Source: Monocercomonoides exilis (Eukaryota; Preaxostyla; Oxymonadida; Polymastigidae). Taken from it: a stretch of DNA of 64,000 nucleotides. Shown piece after piece: positions 59,601 through 64,000 of the stretch; the first letter of the stretch is position 1; every line of letters begins with the position of its first letter. Location: contig LSRY02000016.1 in NCBI GenBank assembly GCA_001643675.2, forward strand, positions 682,001-746,000. Direction: 5' to 3'. Position numbers and translations under genes: made by a program. Below the pieces are notes generated by a model that ran no database searches, was not told the origin of the DNA, and saw only the letters and a list, made by a program, of their open reading frames with translations.

Positions 59601-62600
59601 ATCGCAAATATTAATTGTGTTCAATAATTTATATCTGAAACTTAAAAGTCTGCAAACCTTTCTCAATCACATTCACTAGATATCTTGCAAGTCTCTCTCC
59701 CCAAATCTCCCTTTTCTCTGCCTCGCTCACATCAACGCAGAACACTCTTCTGATCCCGCAGTCGCTTCCATCGTTTCGTGTGGTGTACTTCAGCACGTGC
59801 TTCGCCATCAGTTTGCTCCTTCTCGACTTCCTCTTCCACGGCTTCATCTCCTCCACCCACGCCGACGCCTCATATGCTGATCCATCGACCCCTCCAGGTG
59901 TCTCCTCCAAGTTGCTGATGACCACAAACGGGTCTGTCGCTTTGCTCAATGAGATGTCTTCCTTCGATCTTGTCTCGGTCACCGCACTCGCCACGCTCTT
60001 CACAGCAGACGAGGCTGAGGAGAAGACCGACCCGACGCCAGACATCAGCCCCGATGCCAGTGACTTCATTGAGAAGTCTTCGAATGCATCGTCGGGGGGC
60101 ATCTCAAATCCCTGTGAGTCGCCAGATGTGGATGAGTTGACCAGGCCAAAGAGTGAGAATATTTTGGAGGCCATTCCAGCCGGCTTCTTCTCCAGAGACT
60201 CTTTCTTTTCGGTCTCGTTTCCGAAGTTGCGGGCGAGCGGGATGGGAATCGCGTTGTTCAAAGAGAAGATTTGCGAAGAGCCAATCACTTTGCGGCTGTA
60301 AGGCAGCGCTTTCTTCAAAGAGGTACGGACACTTATCAAAGAAAGAAAGGTTAATGAAAGTGGAATATACGAAAGAAAATAAGAAAATATATGAATGAAA
60401 AATTGAACAAAAAATAATTCGGTGAATAATTGAATCATGATCAATCAAATATTAACGCAACAAATAAGAAAAAATATGGCAGAAAATTGTGTCAAATATA
60501 AAGTTTCAACCATCTTTCCCTGCTCAACGCTCACACACGTTTTCATGAAGTGCTCCATCTTCCACGCAAACGACGGAGTGAGCCCCAGTGTTGTCTTGTG
60601 CCACAGCGTGTGTGTGGGTGGGATGTACAGCCAGTCGATCAGCGCCTTTGTGAAGTGGGGGTCGATTGCTGTGGAAGAGTACAGTGGATGGCAGGAGCTG
60701 GCGACTGTCTCAGCAGACAGAAAGAGCTGCTGCGAGAGGACAGACGGCGTCGAGGAATAGTTGAAGGCAAAGGACTGCATATTCAATGCAGATGAACTGG
60801 ATGAGGCATCGCTAGCATCTGATTGTGGAATTGCGGTTGATTCTTTCGCTTTCTGTTCTCTTTCGCTGATATCTTCGTTTCTTCCTTGGGATTCTCCACT
60901 CTGCTGCTCAGTTCCTGATGCAATGTCGTGTTCTGCTTCATTTGGAATAACTGAACTGCTGTCGGTAGATTCATCTGGCTCAGGTGAATGTGCTTGAAGT
61001 GGAGTTGGTGCTGACGGTTCAGGCTGTTGCTGTTCAGACGAAGCTGCTGAAGAACTCGTTGATTCGTTTTCAGTTTCTGATTCCTTCTTTTCCTTTTCTC
61101 CGTCTCTTTCTTCTTCTTCTTTTCCTCCTTCTCCATCTTCATTCTTCTTTTCGATTTCTTCCTTCACCTTCTCCACAGTTGTTGTGGTGATGTCTTCATA
61201 CTCCACAAGCTGAGCCTCAAAATCTGAGTCGCTGTCTTCTTCAACGCTGAGCATGCCTCTTTTCGCTTCTGCTTCTAGCTGTGCCTTCCGCATCCGCTCA
61301 ATCGAGCGTGCAGTTGCCGAAAGTGGTGTCTGGCTCTTCGTCTCGTTGCTTCCCTGCTCCTTCCCGTCCTTCACTATCCCCCCAGAAATCGTGGCTGGTG
61401 TCGGGTATTTCGCGCCGAGTGCACCGAACGAGATAAACACGATGTCCTGCGTCGCCAGTGCAAACGGAGGAATGAACGATCGCCGCATCAGCACGACACG
61501 GATGTCTCTCCCGGGCACGTACGCCCGCAGCTGGCACTCCCACAGAAGGCACGAAGAAGGGTCGTTAATCGGGTTCTGCTTCCTTTTGAAGTCGTGTGTA
61601 TAAATGATTGCAGCTGGCGCAGATTGTTGGCACCCTACGGCAGATAAAGGAAGCGGTTGTTTCTTTTCTCTCTTCACTCGATCTCGAAGCGATGTTTCAA
61701 TTTCCTTTAAACTTGGCTGCTCGTCTCTGGAAAATAAACCTTCTCCAATTTCTGCTATTTTAAGTTCTGTGTAATGCCTAAGTTGGAGTGAGCCATTAAT
61801 ATAATGTGAAGCAGTTGGAGGTAAAACCCAGATTTCCAAGCATTCGCCTTCCTCAGCCAAAAATGATGTGCATTCGGCAACATGAAAATCACTTTCATAT
61901 GCGCTACTATTGCAAGACTGGCTGTTGCCTAGAAGGTTTTGCTCCGATTGAGAAAGAAATGGAGGAATCGATTGAAAAGGAGTTACAGTAGATTTTACCC
62001 ATGGCTCTGGTTTATCACAACGAAGCGATGCACCAAAGAATGGTGATCCCTTTAATGATTTGAGAATAATAAAAAGAAAAAAAGAAAGAAAAACATGAAA
62101 CAAACTGAAAATGGATATTTCTGACGAAGATGAAACTGTGGAACAAAATATTGAGGAACATAAAAAACATGCCCCGCAAATGTAAGACGATGACATCTAT
62201 AGAATTAGTACAAAAAACAAAAAACAAAATGCCAAATGTTAATTTGAAAAATAAAATAATTAACAACTGAAATGATTTTTTTAATTGCATACGCTCTTGG
62301 TGCGCGAGGCATTAAAACTGGAATTGATGCGCGTTTTCCTTCAACAATGCTCGGTGAAGAACGAAGCGGAAAATCAATTCCCATCATTGTGTCATAGCGT
62401 TGTATTGTTGAATATCGAACGGCTAACTCTCGAATAAACTCTTCTCTTTCCTGAGTAAACACAACAAATGGTTGCCCGCTTGAAAATTCTAGCTTCATTG
62501 CGCTTTCATCGTTCAGATCAATTGTGACTGCTCGCAGTTTTCGAAGTGAAAAAGAAACATTTCTTGGTGATGGATAAACCTGAACAAAATGAACGTTGCA

Positions 62601-62784
62601 CCTAGAAATGCCTATATAACACTTATCGTGCAATGTCGATGCGAGAACAGCATAAACAATACGATCTTGGACAACGGCACTCACAAATCTGCTCACAGCA
62701 AACATGTGTGATCTTTTAACCGCAATGAATTTTTTCTTCAAACAACAAAATATTGTATAAAACCTCTTTATCCAAATTGGACAT
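56657..62784 (-). CDS. PH-like plus armadillo-repeat protein, at least five exons (possibly RME-8/GRV2-related)
   Basis: Exons 62293 to about 62784, 62106-62196, 60511-62049, 59658-60312 and 56657-59526 join in phase and give over 1800 residues. The start (ATG 62782-62784) is tentative because the first 40 bases do not join cleanly. The N-terminal region has a PH-like strand pattern (NVSFSLRKLRAVTIDL, MKLEFSSGQPFVVFTQE, EEFIRELAVRY). Ser/Glu-rich inserts follow, then ordered segments such as DIVFISFGALGAKYPTP and FSLNNAIPIPLARNFGN. The last exon has helical armadillo-like repeats (LLRCLLNISSSNIDAKASLC, SAAQLLWTVSSLKEAKREAK). The order and some motifs recall the N-terminal part of the endosomal protein RME-8/DNAJC13/GRV2, but no J domain is found before the stop at 56657. 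This identity is therefore only a suggestion. Confidence 0.6.
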
Positions 62785-63834
62785 TTTATTTGTAATAGTA
62801 ATATGTAGTTGAAAAGAAATGGTTAGCTTTTTGTTTTATGTGAAAAATGAAAGTCTTGTATTTTGTTTCATTTTTATTTTTTTCTTAAAATGAAACAAAT
62901 TGGTCTCATTTTTAATTGTTCTATAATTGTTCATTGATTTGTTATTGCAAAAGATGAATATATATCAAAAAAAAAAACAACAATCAGTTTTTACAACTTA
63001 TATAACACCTCATTTAAAACAAAAAAAATTCGAAATATGGGTGATTTTTTATGGGATCATTAAATTCGACACATCAAATGTGACAGATTGAATTGGAGAA
63101 AAAAAACAATTTATTTTAATAAAAACATTTATAATAAAAACAAATGGGTATTTTTCTTTGAAAAGTTACATGATTTTTATTTTATCCCTTAAAAAAATGA
63201 TTTTTAAATGTTGATCATTCCGTTCCCATCACTAATTTTTGTGAATTCCTCATTTGTATTTATTTCACATATCATCGAATATAAAGTTTCAAAAAGATCT
63301 ATTTCACAAAGTTTTTGAATTCACTTTTCATATTTTATTTAAAAAATAAACTATTTGTTGTTATTTGTTGCAAACACTTATTTCCATAAATTTTTGCCTT
63401 TTTTGTTTCATCCATTTGAAAAGACATTTTGATTTTTTGAACTTTCATAAACATTTCATTATTTCAATGAATTGAAAAAACGAAAAGGTGAAAAGTCGTA
63501 TGTCTTGTGTTATTTTTTGAAAGTTAATGATAACGAGAATTCAAACGTAATAATACTCATGAAATAAAAATTGTATTCAAGAATTAAAGCAAATTAATTG
63601 ATTACTTATGTTTTAAAAAAATCTAATATTATCTGCAATATCAACATCAAAAGACCTGAAATCAAAAACTCAAAATGATATAAATCATTTTTCGAATCGA
63701 ATGACGAATCACATCTTTTGTGGATGAAATTATCTCTTTTGCTTTTTTCTCACCTTTTTTTTCCTCTTTTAGATATTTCAAGGAGTATTTATTGTTAAAA
63801 AGTACTTATCACACAAAAACGGGAAAATTGGCGG
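62785..63834. other. Spacer between divergent genes
   Basis: Very AT-rich. A TGGGTGATTTTTTATGGGAT motif lies near 63039, resembling the copies at 5482 and 34370. It probably holds the promoters of both neighbours. No gene is seen. Confidence 0.5.
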
Positions 63835-64000
63835 ATGATTAACATTTCTGATCCTGATGCGAATGCGTTGGTCCTGTTATTGGAAGAGCTACGGATAGAC
63901 GTTTTGTGGTATCTGAAAAATCTTCCAGAGGTTGATCCTTCACTGAAGTCTTCGCTTCACTCTGCGCCTTTATCATTTTCTCCATCCTCATCTTCTTCTT
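63835..64000 (+). CDS. Start of an unidentified gene (cut by right window edge)
   Basis: ATG 63835 opens a frame that is still open at the edge. The first residues, MINISDPDANALVLLLEELR, have natural composition with helical pattern; after about 45 residues a Ser-rich run begins, as in the other long proteins here. GC content rises sharply at the start codon compared with the flank, as at other gene starts in this window. The product cannot be named from 55 codons. Confidence 0.55.
   Translation, partial: MINISDPDANALVLLLEELRIDVLWYLKNLPEVDPSLKSSLHSAPLSFSPSSSSS

Overview
The window is nuclear DNA of a unicellular eukaryote. The genes are AT-rich, long and well separated, and several carry short GT-AG introns (44 to 264 nt where I could place both ends). 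Their proteins are packed with Ser, Glu/Lys and Ala runs. Two features point to an oxymonad-type flagellate (Preaxostyla, Monocercomonoides-like): giant surface proteins with polymorphic-outer-membrane-protein-like beta-helix repeats, a membrane span and a kinase-like tail, and a dispersed family of short armadillo/HEAT-like proteins that I associate with Monocercomonoides. The assignment rests on family recognition, not a search. I see no rRNA, CRISPR array, operon or bacterial-style gene order.

Left part (1-12.6 kb). The window opens inside the 3' end of a kinase-tailed surface-protein gene. A gene-poor stretch follows, holding a broken pogo-like DDE transposase in two pieces, a decayed fragment of the dispersed gene family, and long blocks that are alternately C-poor and G-poor. 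At 11.4-12.0 kb lies a nested inverted-repeat element enclosing telomere-like TTAGGG motifs and a tRNA-like unit with consensus Pol III A and B boxes.

Middle (12.6-42 kb). An eight-exon CaMKK-like protein kinase is followed on the same strand by a 1514-residue serine-rich protein ending in a CaaX box; the two may belong to one locus. Convergent to these is a 3.5 kaa charged, repeat-bearing protein whose first exons I reconstructed. Next come a broken and an apparently complete member of the dispersed family, an 842-bp palindrome with matching 336-bp arms, a mariner element with intact ends and a doubly stopped transposase, and a multi-exon coiled-coil gene.

Right part (42-64 kb). A 2712-residue beta-helix/transmembrane/pseudokinase protein lies on the minus strand. 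Its 3' end and downstream flank are an inverted copy of the left window edge. It is followed by a low-complexity protein ending in a PH-like domain, a five-exon minus-strand gene with a PH-like N-terminus and armadillo-type repeats (possibly related to the N-terminal part of RME-8/GRV2), and the first exon of a gene that runs off the right edge.

Themes shared across the window are signalling and membrane-associated proteins (receptor-like pseudokinase, protein kinase, CaaX protein, PH domains), strong microsatellite growth inside coding sequence, and several inverted-repeat structures.
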